A DNA stretch of 64,000 nucleotides, from positions 19,391 through 83,390 of the forward strand of contig CAWCWA010000007.1 in NCBI GenBank assembly GCA_963799085.1. The letters run 5' to 3'. The position numbers were made by a program, and so were the translations under genes. Below the pieces are notes generated by a model. It worked only from the letters and a program-made list of their open reading frames with translations, ran no database searches and had not been told where the DNA came from. Positions 9,419 through 19,334 of the stretch are shown piece by piece; positions within the stretch are counted from its first letter, which is position 1; each line of letters starts with the position of its first letter. This DNA comes from AP-15 sp963799085. Lineage in GTDB: Bacteria; Pseudomonadota; Alphaproteobacteria; ATCC43930; CGMCC-115725.

Positions 9419-11164
9419 ATGGCGGAGCGGGTCGAGCGGCGACTGACAACGATCCTGGCGGCCGATGTCGCCGAGTACAGCCGGCTGATGCGGGCGGACG
9501 AGGATGCGACGCTCGCCTTACTGACGCGCTGCCGGGACCTCGCCGCCGCACTGATCGCCGAGCATCGGGGCCGTATCGCCAACACCGCCGGCGACGCGGT
9601 CCTGGCCGAGTTTCCAAGCGTGGCCGACGGGCTCTACTGCGCGCTGACGATCCAAAAGGCCGTCGGCAACGAGAACGAGGCACTGCCGTCGGACCGGCGG
9701 ATGCTGTTCCGCATCGGTCTTCACGTCGGCGACATCATGATCCGGGAGGGCGATCTGTTCGGCGACGCGGTCAATGTCGCGGCGCGGTTGCAAGCGCTCG
9801 CCGAGCCGGGCGGGATTTGCGTTTCCGCGGCGGTGCGAGCATGCGGGCAGCCGTGTACCTGCCGTCTTCACGGATGCCGGGGCGCAGCAGGTCAAGAACA
9901 TCGCCGAACCGGTGCATGTTTTCCGGGTGGCGGCAAGCGGCACAACGCCGGCCACCGACGCGCCGGCGCCCTTGCCGCTCCCCGACAAGCCGTCGATCGC
10001 GGTATTGCCCTTCGCCAATATGAGCGGCGACCCGGAGCAGGAATATTTCGCCGACGGCTGGTCGAGGAGATCATCACCGCGCTCTCCCGCATCCGCTGGC
10101 TCTTCGTGATCGCCCGCAACTCGACCTTTACCTACAAGGGCCAGACAGTCGACGTGAAGCAGGTCGGGCGCGAATTGGGCGTGCGCTACGTCCTCGAAGG
10201 CTCGGCGCGTAAGGCGGATTCGCGGGTGCGCATCACCGCGCAGTTGATCGATGCCCTGACCGGGACGCATCTCTGGGCCGATCGCTTCGACGGCTCGCTC
10301 GAAGATGTGTTCGAACTGCAGGACAAGGTCGCGTCGAGCGTTGCCGGGGCCATCGAGCCCGCGTTGCAAGCCGCCGAGATGCGCCGCTCCGCCATGCGGC
10401 CGACGACCCACCTCACCGCCTATGATCTCTATTTGCGCGCCCTTGCGGGCTTCTTTCCAACCACAAGAGAGCGGGCTATCGACGCTCTTGGGTTGTTCGA
10501 GCAGGCGATAGCGATTGATCCGTGTTACGGGCCGGCACTCTCCTGGGCGGCGATTTGTCACCGAGTGCTTGCCATCAACGCCTGGACCGGAACGCCGGAG
10601 ACAAACCGGCGCAAGGCCGGGAACCTAGCGCGGCAGGCGCTCGAGGTAGCCCAGAATGACCCGGGCGTCCTCGCCAACGCGGCGGTTGTGCTGGCGCAAT
10701 TCGCTGAGGATATCGGCGTAATGATGGCGCTTGTGGACCGCGCGCTGGCGCTCAACCCAAGCTTCGCTCGCGGCTGGTATGCGAGCGGCGTTCTCAGGGG
10801 CTGGGCCGGTCAACACGATCTCTCGATTTCGCATGTCGAGACCTCGCTGCGCCTGAGTCCGCGCGAGCGTGCCGGTACGCCCCAATCCAGGATGGGCGAG
10901 GCTTATTTCTTCAAACATCAGTTTGACGGAGCGGTGTCGAAACTGCTCCTCTTTATTCAAGAAAACCCGGGCGCTCCCGTCGTATACCGCTTTCTCGCCG
11001 CGTGCTACGCCCATATGGGGCGGCTCGACGAAGCGCGCGCGATCATCGCGCGGTTGCGCGCCATCACTACGCTCGTTGTGCCGAGCGATCTGCCGTGGCG
11101 CAACCCCCAGGACCGCGAGCTGTTACTCTCGGGACTGCGCCTGGCCATCGGCGAGGCGACATGA
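9419..11164 (+). CDS. class III adenylate/guanylate cyclase with TolB-like and TPR tail, two compensating frameshifts
   Basis: Residues 1-140 are a class III cyclase catalytic domain: LTTILAADVAEYSRLM with a metal aspartate, TAGDAVLAEF with the second metal aspartate, and DAVNVAARL with the transition-state asparagine and arginine. A family-typical middle follows (PDKPSIAVLPFANMSGDPEQ), then a TolB-like segment and a helical repeat tail that ends LLLSGLRLAIGEAT. The start at 9419 gives MAERVERRLTTI. The segment from about 9840 to 10058 (QQVKNIAEPVHVFRVA) is in a different frame from both flanks, so two nearby indels cancel. Removing them restores a ~580-residue family member. It probably makes a cyclic nucleotide in a soluble signalling role. 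Confidence 0.85.
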   Translation: MAERVERRLTTILAADVAEYSRLMRADEDATLALLTRCRDLAAALIAEHRGRIANTAGDAVLAEFPSVADGLYCALTIQKAVGNENEALPSDRRMLFRIGLHVGDIMIREGDLFGDAVNVAARLQALAEPGGICVSAAVRACGQPCTCRLHGCRGAAGQEHRRTGACFPGGGKRHNAGHRRAGALAAPRQAVDRGIALRQYERRPGAGIFRRRLVEEIITALSRIRWLFVIARNSTFTYKGQTVDVKQVGRELGVRYVLEGSARKADSRVRITAQLIDALTGTHLWADRFDGSLEDVFELQDKVASSVAGAIEPALQAAEMRRSAMRPTTHLTAYDLYLRALAGFFPTTRERAIDALGLFEQAIAIDPCYGPALSWAAICHRVLAINAWTGTPETNRRKAGNLARQALEVAQNDPGVLANAAVVLAQFAEDIGVMMALVDRALALNPSFARGWYASGVLRGWAGQHDLSISHVETSLRLSPRERAGTPQSRMGEAYFFKHQFDGAVSKLLLFIQENPGAPVVYRFLAACYAHMGRLDEARAIIARLRAITTLVVPSDLPWRNPQDRELLLSGLRLAIGEAT

Positions 11165-11270
11165 CGTGGCGGGGTATTCTCGGCTGATGGGGGCGGGCGA
11201 AGAAAGCGGGAACGTGAAAAAGACGAGTTCTTCCCCCAAACTCTCTCATTGACGGTCGGGAGATCGCATA

Positions 11271-12209
11271 ATGGCGCCGCGTATCGGATATTTGTTGCCG
11301 ACCCGCGAGTCGGTCATGGAAGGCCGCCCGGAGGTCCAGCCGCTGCTGGCGCTCGCCGAGCGTGCCGAGGCTCTCGGGTATGATTCGGTGTGGGTCGGGG
11401 ATTCGCTCCTGGCCCGGCCGCGGCATGATCCGCTGACCCTGCTCGCCGCGGCCGCCGCCCGAACGACCAAGGTCATGCTGGGCACCGCGGTGTTTCTGCC
11501 GGCGCTGCGCAACCCGGTCGTGCTGGCGCACCAGCTTGCCACTCTCGACCGGATCAGCGAGGGGCGGCTCGTGCTCGGGGCCGGCATCGCCAGCGACGTG
11601 CAGAACATTCGCGACGAGTTCGCCGCGGCGGGCGTGCCGTTCGAGGGCCAAGTCGGCCGGATGATGGAGGGGTTGCGATTGTGCCGGGCGCTGTGGACCG
11701 GCAAGCCGGTCGATTGGCAGGGGCGCTGGCCGGTCAAGGCCGGCGTGCTGGGACCGACCCCGCATCGGCCGGGCGGGCCGCCGATCTGGATGGCGGGATC
11801 GGTCGGTCCGGCGCTCGGACGCGCCGGCAAGTATTTCGACGGATGGTTTGCCAACGAGGCGGATCTCGCGCGCTGGACCGGGCAATGGGCCGATGTGCGG
11901 AAGATCGTGCGCGAAGCCGGGCGCGACCCCGCCGGGTTTGTCGCCGCCGTCTACATGACCTTGGCGATCGACGAGGACGCCGAGCGGGCGAACCGGCGGA
12001 TCGACGCCTTTCTCGAACATTATTACGGGCAGCCGGCGGCGGCGATGCGACGGCGGCAGGCCTGCTTTGCCGGTAGCGGCACGGCTGCCGCGGAATACAT
12101 GAAAGCCTATGCCGACGCCGGTGCGAGCCATCTGATCATCCGCTTCACCGGAGATCACGAGCGCAACCTCGAGACCCTCGCCGCATTGCGCGCGGAATTG
12201 GCCTGGTAG
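11271..12209 (+). CDS. LLM-class flavin-dependent oxidoreductase (luciferase-like)
   Basis: This is a 312-residue TIM-barrel protein of the bacterial luciferase and F420/FMN oxidoreductase family. It has GYDSVWVGDSLL near residue 37, the LGTAVFLPALRNPVVLAHQ strand-helix, and GRLVLGAGIASD near 100. It is of normal length with a clean frame, and its FMN-type substrate is unknown. It stands 106 bp after the cyclase, with no operon partner evident. Confidence 0.88.
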   Translation: MAPRIGYLLPTRESVMEGRPEVQPLLALAERAEALGYDSVWVGDSLLARPRHDPLTLLAAAAARTTKVMLGTAVFLPALRNPVVLAHQLATLDRISEGRLVLGAGIASDVQNIRDEFAAAGVPFEGQVGRMMEGLRLCRALWTGKPVDWQGRWPVKAGVLGPTPHRPGGPPIWMAGSVGPALGRAGKYFDGWFANEADLARWTGQWADVRKIVREAGRDPAGFVAAVYMTLAIDEDAERANRRIDAFLEHYYGQPAAAMRRRQACFAGSGTAAAEYMKAYADAGASHLIIRFTGDHERNLETLAALRAELAW

Positions 12210-12249
12210 CGGTCCCCCGTCACGGGCCGGGCACTGGCTCGCAATTCGG

Positions 12250-12263
12250 TTGATCTCGATCAA
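12250..12263. promoter_or_regulatory. FNR/NNR-type operator TTGAT-N4-ATCAA
   Basis: The sequence TTGATCTCGATCAA is a perfect inverted repeat that matches the FNR-family consensus. It is about 220 bp upstream of the OmpA-like lipoprotein ATG. The identical consensus occurs at 50335-50348 in the nitric-oxide module. Confidence 0.65.
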
Positions 12264-12372
12264 GGTCACGGGTCCGCCCCCGGCGTTACCAACGGCTTGG
12301 ACGGCGTCCAGATAGGTGATCCGGCTTGACCGGCCATAAAGGGATTGCCGCATACCATTTGCTCTAGGGGCG

Positions 12373-12391
12373 GAATTATCCTAGATAATTC
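12373..12391. promoter_or_regulatory. perfect palindrome, candidate operator
   Basis: GAATTATC and GATAATTC are perfect 8-bp arms around CTA, about 95 bp upstream of the OmpA-like lipoprotein start. The local AT-richness in GC-rich surroundings supports a regulatory site. I do not know which regulator family would bind it. Confidence 0.5.
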
Positions 12392-12485
12392 AACCTGCCG
12401 CTTTGGCCGAGGCTGTGGCCTGCGCCCAAACCGGGCAATGGCTCGATGCGGCTTTGCGTCGATCGTCAAATGGAGGTCCAACATT

Positions 12486-13028
12486 ATGACAGGGAAATCT
12501 TCGTTGAGCAGAACCGGGATGGCCGTCGCGGCGATCCCGTTCGTGGCTCTGCTGCTTTCGGCTTGCGTTTCGCAGCAGCAATACGACGCCGTGGTTGCCG
12601 AGAACCAGCAGCTCAAGGCGCAGCTGGCGCAATCGCAGGCCGAGCAGAAATTCGTCGTCGCCGACGACCTGCTCTTCCCCTCCGGGGGTTATCAATTGAG
12701 CCCGCAAGGCCAGCAGGCGCTGAACAATCTGGTGCCGAAACTGAAGAACCTGCAGAACGCCAAGATTGTCGTCTACGGCTACACCGATAACACCCCGGTC
12801 GGGCCGGAATTGCAGCGGATGGGGATCGCCAACAACCTCGATCTGTCGACGAGGCGGGCGGCGACGGTGGCGAGCTATCTGGTGTCGCAAGGCGTCAACC
12901 CGAACATCACCTCGGCCAAGGGCTTCGGCGAGACCCATCCGGTAGCATCGAACGATACGCCGCAGGGCAGGGCGCAGAACCGGCGCATCGAGATCACGAT
13001 CCAAGGGCCGGGGGCCCCGGGCGCGTAA
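12486..13028 (+). CDS. OmpA-family outer-membrane lipoprotein
   Basis: The ATG at 12486 follows a GGAGG site (12471-12475 region) and gives a 180-residue protein. It has a signal peptide and lipobox (VALLLSACVSQQQ), a short coiled segment (VAENQQLKAQLAQSQAEQK), and a C-terminal OmpA/MotB peptidoglycan-binding domain. The domain contains VYGYTDNTPVG, LSTRRAATVASYL, AKGFGETHPVASN and NRRIEITI. It probably tethers the outer membrane to peptidoglycan. The longer frame from 12345 lacks a ribosome site and would bury the signal peptide, so it is rejected. Confidence 0.9.
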   Translation: MTGKSSLSRTGMAVAAIPFVALLLSACVSQQQYDAVVAENQQLKAQLAQSQAEQKFVVADDLLFPSGGYQLSPQGQQALNNLVPKLKNLQNAKIVVYGYTDNTPVGPELQRMGIANNLDLSTRRAATVASYLVSQGVNPNITSAKGFGETHPVASNDTPQGRAQNRRIEITIQGPGAPGA

Positions 13029-13157
13029 TCGCGCCGTAGACCGATTCGTTCCGCCGCCGGCGGTCACCCCGTCGGTGGTCCGGATCACGTCTGCCGTTTC
13101 TCGGCGCCGAAACAGGGGCTGGCGACGCTGTCGATTCGAGCAGGTAAACATCCGTCC

Positions 13158-14774
13158 ATGAGCCGGGTGGGGGCGGCAATGGTCAAAAGGGTGGCGCGCG
13201 CCATCGTCGCTGGCGCAGTCATGCTGTCCTGCGCCGGGTGTCTCGTCGGCCCCGACTTTACGACGCCGACGGCGCCAGTCGCCGCCAAGTTCCTCGAAGC
13301 GAGCAACCCGTCGGTCAAACCCGGCGACCCGCTTTATCGCGGTTGGTGGAAGGCGTTTCACGATCCGGTGCTGGATCGCTTGATCGAGATCGCTTACGCG
13401 CAGAACCTGTCGCTGATGAGCGCCGGGACCCGCGTCTTGGCGGCTCGGGCGGAGCTAGGGGTGGCGATCGGCGAATTCTATCCGCAAGTGCAGACGGGCG
13501 GCGGCTCGGTCACCTACGACCGGCTCAGCCACGCCGATCCGACAACCACCCCTGGCGGGCAATTCGGCAATTTCTGGCGCGCCTCGCTCGCCGGCAACGT
13601 CAATTGGGAACTCGATTTCTGGGGCAAGTTCCGGCGCGGCATCGAATCGGCGGACGCGGCTTACTTGGCTTCGATCGCGAGCTATGACGACGTCTTGGTG
13701 ACGTTGCTCGGCGATGTGGCGACGACCTATATCGGCATCCGCACGCTGGAACAGCAGATCGCCATCGCGCGCGACAATATCGTCAAGCAAAAGAAGGCGC
13801 TTGCCATCGCCGAGGCGCGCTGGCGCGGCGGTGTGGCGACCAAGCTCGACGTCTACCAGGCGCAAAATGTCCTCGGACAGACCGAGTCAACGATCCCGCA
13901 ACTGACCATCCAGCTGAAGCACGGGTTGAACGCGCTTCGGGTCTTGCTGGGCATGCCGCCCGAACCGCTCGACGGGTTGCTGCGGCGATCGAGCGGCATT
14001 CCGGCGCCGCCCGAGAGCGTAGCGATCGGGATTCCGGCCGATCTCGTCCGCCGCCGTCCCGACATCCGCGCCGCCGAACTGGCGGCGGCCGCCCAGAGCG
14101 CGCAGATCGGCATTGCCGAGGCAGACCTCTATCCGGCGTTCAGCCTTCTCGGCACCTTCGGCGCCAGCGCCAGCAACATCGGCAATAGCAAGTTGAAGGA
14201 AGTGTTCCAAGGCAGGGGAATCACCTTCGGCTTCGGGCCGGCGTTTCAATGGAACATCCTCAATTACGGGCAGATCACCAATACCGTTCGGGTCGAGGAT
14301 GCCAGACTGCAAGGGCTGCTCCTCGATTACCAGAACAGTGTGCTGAAGGCGCAGCAGCAGGTCGAAAACGGCCTGGCCAACTTTGTCCATTCAAAAGAGG
14401 CGGTCGCCGATCTGCGCTACAGCGTCGCCGCCGCCAACGCCGCGCTTGGGCTTGCCTTTTTGCAATATCAGCTGGGGACGCGCGACTTTACGACGGTGCT
14501 GACGGCCGAACAGAATTTATACACGGCGCAGAACAGCCTCGCCGTGTCTTTAGGCAACGTCTCGACCGGGCTGGCGTCGGTTTATCGCGCTTTGGGGGGC
14601 GGATGGCAGATCAGAGAGGGGAACGAATTCGTTCCCGTTGCGGTCAGCGAGGAAATGCGGGCGCGGACCAATTGGGGAAGCCTGCTGCCGCCGCCCGGCG
14701 AGCCGCAACCGCCCACGCCGGGATTGCCGACGCCACAGGATGTGAGCCCGGGCGTCCGGGCGCCGGAATGGTGA
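13158..14774 (+). CDS. NodT-type outer-membrane efflux lipoprotein (RND outer-membrane factor)
   Basis: This 538-residue protein has an export signal followed by CAGCLVGPDFTTP, the NodT-family lipidation and start signature (an ATG at 13179 is an alternative start). It has two outer-membrane efflux repeats: the first around SAGTRVLAARAELGVAIGEFYP, the second around RRRPDIRAAELAAAAQSAQIG. It forms the outer-membrane channel for the adaptor and pump encoded immediately downstream (7-bp gap to the adaptor GTG). The frame is intact. Confidence 0.93.
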   Translation: MSRVGAAMVKRVARAIVAGAVMLSCAGCLVGPDFTTPTAPVAAKFLEASNPSVKPGDPLYRGWWKAFHDPVLDRLIEIAYAQNLSLMSAGTRVLAARAELGVAIGEFYPQVQTGGGSVTYDRLSHADPTTTPGGQFGNFWRASLAGNVNWELDFWGKFRRGIESADAAYLASIASYDDVLVTLLGDVATTYIGIRTLEQQIAIARDNIVKQKKALAIAEARWRGGVATKLDVYQAQNVLGQTESTIPQLTIQLKHGLNALRVLLGMPPEPLDGLLRRSSGIPAPPESVAIGIPADLVRRRPDIRAAELAAAAQSAQIGIAEADLYPAFSLLGTFGASASNIGNSKLKEVFQGRGITFGFGPAFQWNILNYGQITNTVRVEDARLQGLLLDYQNSVLKAQQQVENGLANFVHSKEAVADLRYSVAAANAALGLAFLQYQLGTRDFTTVLTAEQNLYTAQNSLAVSLGNVSTGLASVYRALGGGWQIREGNEFVPVAVSEEMRARTNWGSLLPPPGEPQPPTPGLPTPQDVSPGVRAPEW

Positions 14775-14781
14775 GGCGGCT

Positions 14782-16048
14782 GTGAAAGCGCTCGCCAACC
14801 TTAGGGCGAGAATGCAATTGGCCGTCGGCCCGGAGCGATCCCGGTGGTGGCTGTGGGCTGCGGCGGTCCCGCTGCTGGCCGTGGCCGCCGTTTACGGTGG
14901 GGTCGCGCTATGGCCGTCGAGACCATCCACGGCGCTCGCAGCCGAGCCGAGAGTATCGCCGGCCCCGGCCTCCGCGGCGATCCCGGCGCAAGCAGCGGCG
15001 CCCGCGCCCACCGTCTCGGTGGTGATACCGAAGGTCGAGAACGTCACCAACTATGTCGAGGTGACCGGCAACGCCGCGGCGGTCAATGCGGTCAAGCTCG
15101 TCGCCCGGGTCGAAGGCTATCTCGAACAGCAGCATTACGAGGACGGCGCCCGGGTCAAGAAAGGCGATCTCCTTTTCACGGTTCAGCAGGACCAATACAA
15201 ATATCAATTGGAGCAGGCGCAGGCCCAGGTGCTGACCGCGCAGGCGGCGCTCCTCTACGCCAAGACCGAACTCGTCCGCTATACGGCGCTGGTCAAGAAG
15301 GACGCCGCGACCCAGACCGAGGTCGACCACTGGAATTTCGAGCGGGCCAGCGCCGAGGCGCAATTGCTGAGCGCGCAGGCGCAGGTCGGGCTGGCGAAGC
15401 TGAACCTCGGCTATACCGAGGTCCGCGCCCCGTTCGACGGCATCGTCGGCAAGCATCTGATCGATCCCGGCAACCTTGTCGGCGGGGGCGGCCAGCAAAG
15501 CGCGCTCGCCGAGATCACCCAACTCGACCCGATCTACGTCGTCGCCAATCTGAGCGAGCAGGACGTCCTGAAGATCCGGCAAAATCTCGGCCAGCACCGC
15601 CTGACCCTGGCCGATCTCCACAAGGTGCCGGTCGATGTCGGCCTGTCCGACGAGACCGGGTTTCCGCACCAGGGAACGATCGAGTATGTCGCGCCCGGCG
15701 CTCGATCCGGCGACCGGAACATTGCTGGTGCGCGGCATCGTGCCCAACCCGAACTATGCGCTGGTGCCGGGGTTTTTCGTGCGCATGCGCCTGCCGATGG
15801 CCAAAGTCAACCGCAACGCGCTCCTGGTGCCCGACCGGGCGTTGCAGGAAGACCAGGGCGGGCGCTATCTGCTCGTCGTCAACAAGGACAATGTCGTCGA
15901 GCAGCGCTATGTGCAATTGGGCGAATTGCAAGGCGCGCTGAGGGTCATCACCGGCGGTCTCGATCCGGGCGCCCGCGTCGTCGTCGGCGATCTCTGGCAA
16001 GCCAATCCCGGCACCAAGGTGACGCCGAAATTGACGACGATCAATTGA
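14782..16048 (+). CDS. RND efflux periplasmic adaptor (membrane-fusion protein), one frameshift
   Basis: The GTG at 14782 lies seven bases after the stop of the outer-membrane-factor gene. The order is an N-terminal membrane anchor (WLWAAAVPLLAVAAVYGG), the biotinyl-lipoyl half motif (VARVEGYLEQQHYEDGARVKKG), an alpha-helical hairpin (YQLEQAQAQVLTAQAALLYA), then the second lipoyl half (LNLGYTEVRAPFDGIVGKH) and beta-barrel. Near 15697 the frame changes: removing one base from GCGCCCGGCGCTC restores APALDPATGTLLVRG, and the protein continues to 16048 (TPKLTTIN). It links the inner-membrane pump to the NodT-type channel. Confidence 0.9.
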
Positions 16049-16096
16049 CACCGCACCCGCCCGGCCGGCTGGCGCGACCGTAACGGGTCACAAGCC

Positions 16097-19000
16097 ATGA
16101 TATCGAAATTCTTTATCGAGCATCCGGTCCTGGCGAATGTCCTGGCGATCGTGCTGGTGCTGATCGGCGCGATCTGCGTGTTCCGCCTGCCGGTCGCCGA
16201 ATACCCGAACATCACGCCGCCGACGGTTCAGGTGACGACACGCTATCCCGGCGCCAGCGCCCAGACCATCGTCGACACGGTGGCGTTGCCGATCGAATTA
16301 CAGGTCAACGGCGTCGAAGGCATGATCTACATGCAGTCGACTAGCGCCTATGACGGCACCTACGTGCTGACGGTCACCTTCGACATCGGCAGCGATCCGA
16401 ACATGGATCAGGTGCTGGTGCAAAACCGCGTTCAGAACGCGCTGGCGCAATTGCCGCAGGCGGTTCAGGCGCAAGGGGTGTCGATCCGCGCTAAATCCTC
16501 GTCGATCCTCGAATTCGTGACGCTGTCTTCGCCCGGACGGTTCGCATGACGCGCTCTACATGTGGAATTACGCGACGATCAACCTCGTCAACGAATTGGC
16601 GCGGCTGCCGGGGGTTGGCAACGTCACGGTGATGGGGGCCGGCGAATATTCGATGCGGATCTGGATGGACCCGCAAAAACTTTACTCGTTCGGGCTGATC
16701 CCCGAAGATGTAATCCGAGTCGTCAGGGAGCAAAGCCAGGAGGTCGCGGCCGGCCAGGTCGGGATGCCGCCGGCGCCAAAGGACCAGCAGTTCCAATACA
16801 CGATCGACATTCTGTCGCGGTTCAGCGATCCGGGCCAGTTCGCCGAAATCGTGATCAAGGACCAGACCGCCCAGGGTGGGCGCCTCGTTAAACTAAAGGA
16901 TGTCGCCCGTATCGAACTGGGGGCGCAGACCTATTCACAGGATTTCAAGCTCGACGGCAAGCCCGCCGCCGGCATCGCCATCTACCAGACGCCGGACGCC
17001 AATTCCTTGAAGGTCGCCGCCGCCGTCGCCGCCAAGATGGAAGAGTTGTCTCGGCATTTCCCACCGGGACTGACCTATGCCATCCCCTACAACACGACGA
17101 TCTTCGTCAAGAATTCGATCAACGAAGTCTACAAGACGTTGTGGCAGGCCGGGGTCCTGGTGCTGATCGTGATCCTGGTCTTTTTGCAGAACTTCCGCGC
17201 CACCCTGGTGCCGGCGACGACGGTGCCGGTCACGATCATCGGCGCGTTTGCCGGCATGGCCGCGCTCGGGTACACGGTCAACCTGTCGACCTTGTTCGCT
17301 TTGATCCTGGCGATCGGCATCGTCGTCGACGACGCGATCGTCATCGTCGAGGGTGTGTCGAAATACATTGAACAGGGCATGTCCGGGCACGATGCCGCGA
17401 TCAAGGCGATGGACGAATTGTTCGGCCCGATCATCGGCATCACGCTGGTGTTGATGGCGGTGTTTCTGCCCTCGGCCTTTGTTCCTGGGCTCAGCGGGCA
17501 GATGTTCGCGCAATTCGCCCTGGTGATCGCGGTCACCGCGCTGATCAGCGCCGTCAATGCCGCGACCCTCAAGCCAACGCAGTGCGCGCTGTGGCTGCGC
17601 ACGCCGAAGCCGGTGGCGCAGCGCAATATTTTCTTCCGCGGTTTCGACCGCGGCTATACGCGCATGGAACATGCCTATACCGGGCTGATCGGCCGCATGG
17701 TTCGGCACAGCGGGCTGATGGTGCTGATCGGTGTGGCGCTGGCGGCGGGCGGGGTGCTCGGCATCGCGCGTCTGCCGACCGCGTTCATCCCGAACGAGGA
17801 TCAGGGCTATCTGATGATCGCCGCCCAATTGCCGGACGGCGCCACGCTTGGCCGCACGACGGCGGCGCTCGATAATGCGACTGAGGCAGCCCTTAAAACG
17901 CCGGGTGTCGAGCGGGTCATAGCGATATCGGGCCTGTCGGTGCTCGACAACTTCGCCGACCTCGCTAATGCCGGCGTCAGTTTCGTCATCCTCAAACCGT
18001 GGGACCAGCGCAGCAAGGCCGACAAGACCGACATCCTGTCGATCGCCGAGGCACTGCAGACCAAACTTAATTCGGCGCCGGACGGGCGGCTCTTCGTGCT
18101 GGCGCCGCCGCCCATCCAAGGGATCGGCAATGCGGGCGGCTTTCAGATGCAGATCGAAATGCTCGGCGGCAATTTCGACTATGACCGGCTCAACGACCTC
18201 ACCCAACAGATCGTCAAGGAGGCCAACGCCGATCCGCGGTTGCAGCATGTGATCTCGACCTTCCGGCCGGGAGCGCCGCAGGTCTCGGTGGCCGTCGATC
18301 GCGACCGCGCACAGACCCTGCGGGTGTCCGTCGGCGACATCTTCTCCGCGTTGTCCTCCTATCTCGGCTCAACCTACGTCAACCAGTTCAACAAGTTCGG
18401 CCTGTCGCTACAGGTTTATGCCCAGGCCGATTCGAAATTCCGCCTGCAGCCCGACGATCTCTTGAACCTCTATGTCCGCAGCTCCGACAATCAGATGGTG
18501 CCGATCGGGGCGGTGGCGCATCTGGGCCATGTGCTCGGCCCCTCGCTGGTCAGTCTTTACAACCTCTACCCCTCCGCGGCGATCGTCGGCGCCCCGGCGC
18601 GCGGCGTCAGCTCGGGCCAGGCGCTTGACGATCATGGAGGAGATCGCAAACCGCATCCTGCCGCAAGGATGTGGGCCATGAATGGACGGCGATGTCGTAC
18701 CAGGAGAAGCTGACCGGCAATCAGCTCTATTACCTGTTCGGCCTGTCGGTGCTGCTGGTTTACCTCTGCCTCGCCGGCCAGTACGAGAGCTGGGTCCTGC
18801 CGCTGGCGGTATTGTCGGCGGTGCCGCTGGCGTTGCTCGGTCCGGTGATCGCGCTGACCAGCCTCGGGGTCGCCAACAATCTCTACACCCAGATCGGCCT
18901 TATCTTGATGATCGCGCTGTCGGCCAAGAACGGCATCCTGATCGTCGAAGTCGCGCGCGAACGCCGCATGGTGGACGGCATGCCGATCCGGGACGCCGCG

Positions 19001-19264
19001 GTGGAGGCTTCGCGGACCCGGTTCCGGCCGATCCTGATGACCTCGTTCGCTTTCGGCATGGGGGTATTGCCGCTGGTATTGGCGACCGGCGCCGGCGCCG
19101 ACGCGCGCATTTCGCTGGGTCTCAGCGTGCTGAGTGGCATCATCGCCTCGACCTGCCTCGCGGTCCTGTTCGTGCCGTCGTTCTTCACGGTGTTGCAGCG
19201 CTTCGAGGAATGGCGCAAGGCGCGCAAGCGGCCGGTCGCAGCCGCGCCCCACGTCACCGAATAA
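16097..19264 (+). CDS. HAE1-family RND efflux pump, at least three frameshifts
   Basis: The reconstructed product of about 1055 residues is a complete inner-membrane hydrophobe/amphiphile efflux pump. It begins MISKFFIEHPVLANVLAIV and includes porter-domain segments, ALILAIGIVVDDAIVIVE in the TM4 region (the proton-relay acidic pair), and the C-terminal LILMIALSAKNGILIVEVA. Frame breaks lie near 16530 (one extra base restores SPDGSHDALYMWNYATI), near 18618 (one extra base in GCGCTTGACG restores ALTIMEEIANRI) and near 18665. It forms a tripartite pump with the two preceding gene products. Substrates cannot be inferred. Confidence 0.92.
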
Positions 19265-19334
19265 CCATCGCCGCGGCGGATTTCAGCGCGCCTACTGCGG
19301 TGACGGCGATCGTTCCGAAAACGAGGCGTCGCGC

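Noticed and set aside
7711..9585. 624-codon minus-strand frame
   Set aside because: It is antisense to the thiamine-diphosphate enzyme gene, which has catalytic motifs in the right order.
16935..18248. 437-codon minus-strand frame
   Set aside because: It is antisense to the RND pump. Its composition (Arg/Asp/His-rich) is typical of shadow frames.
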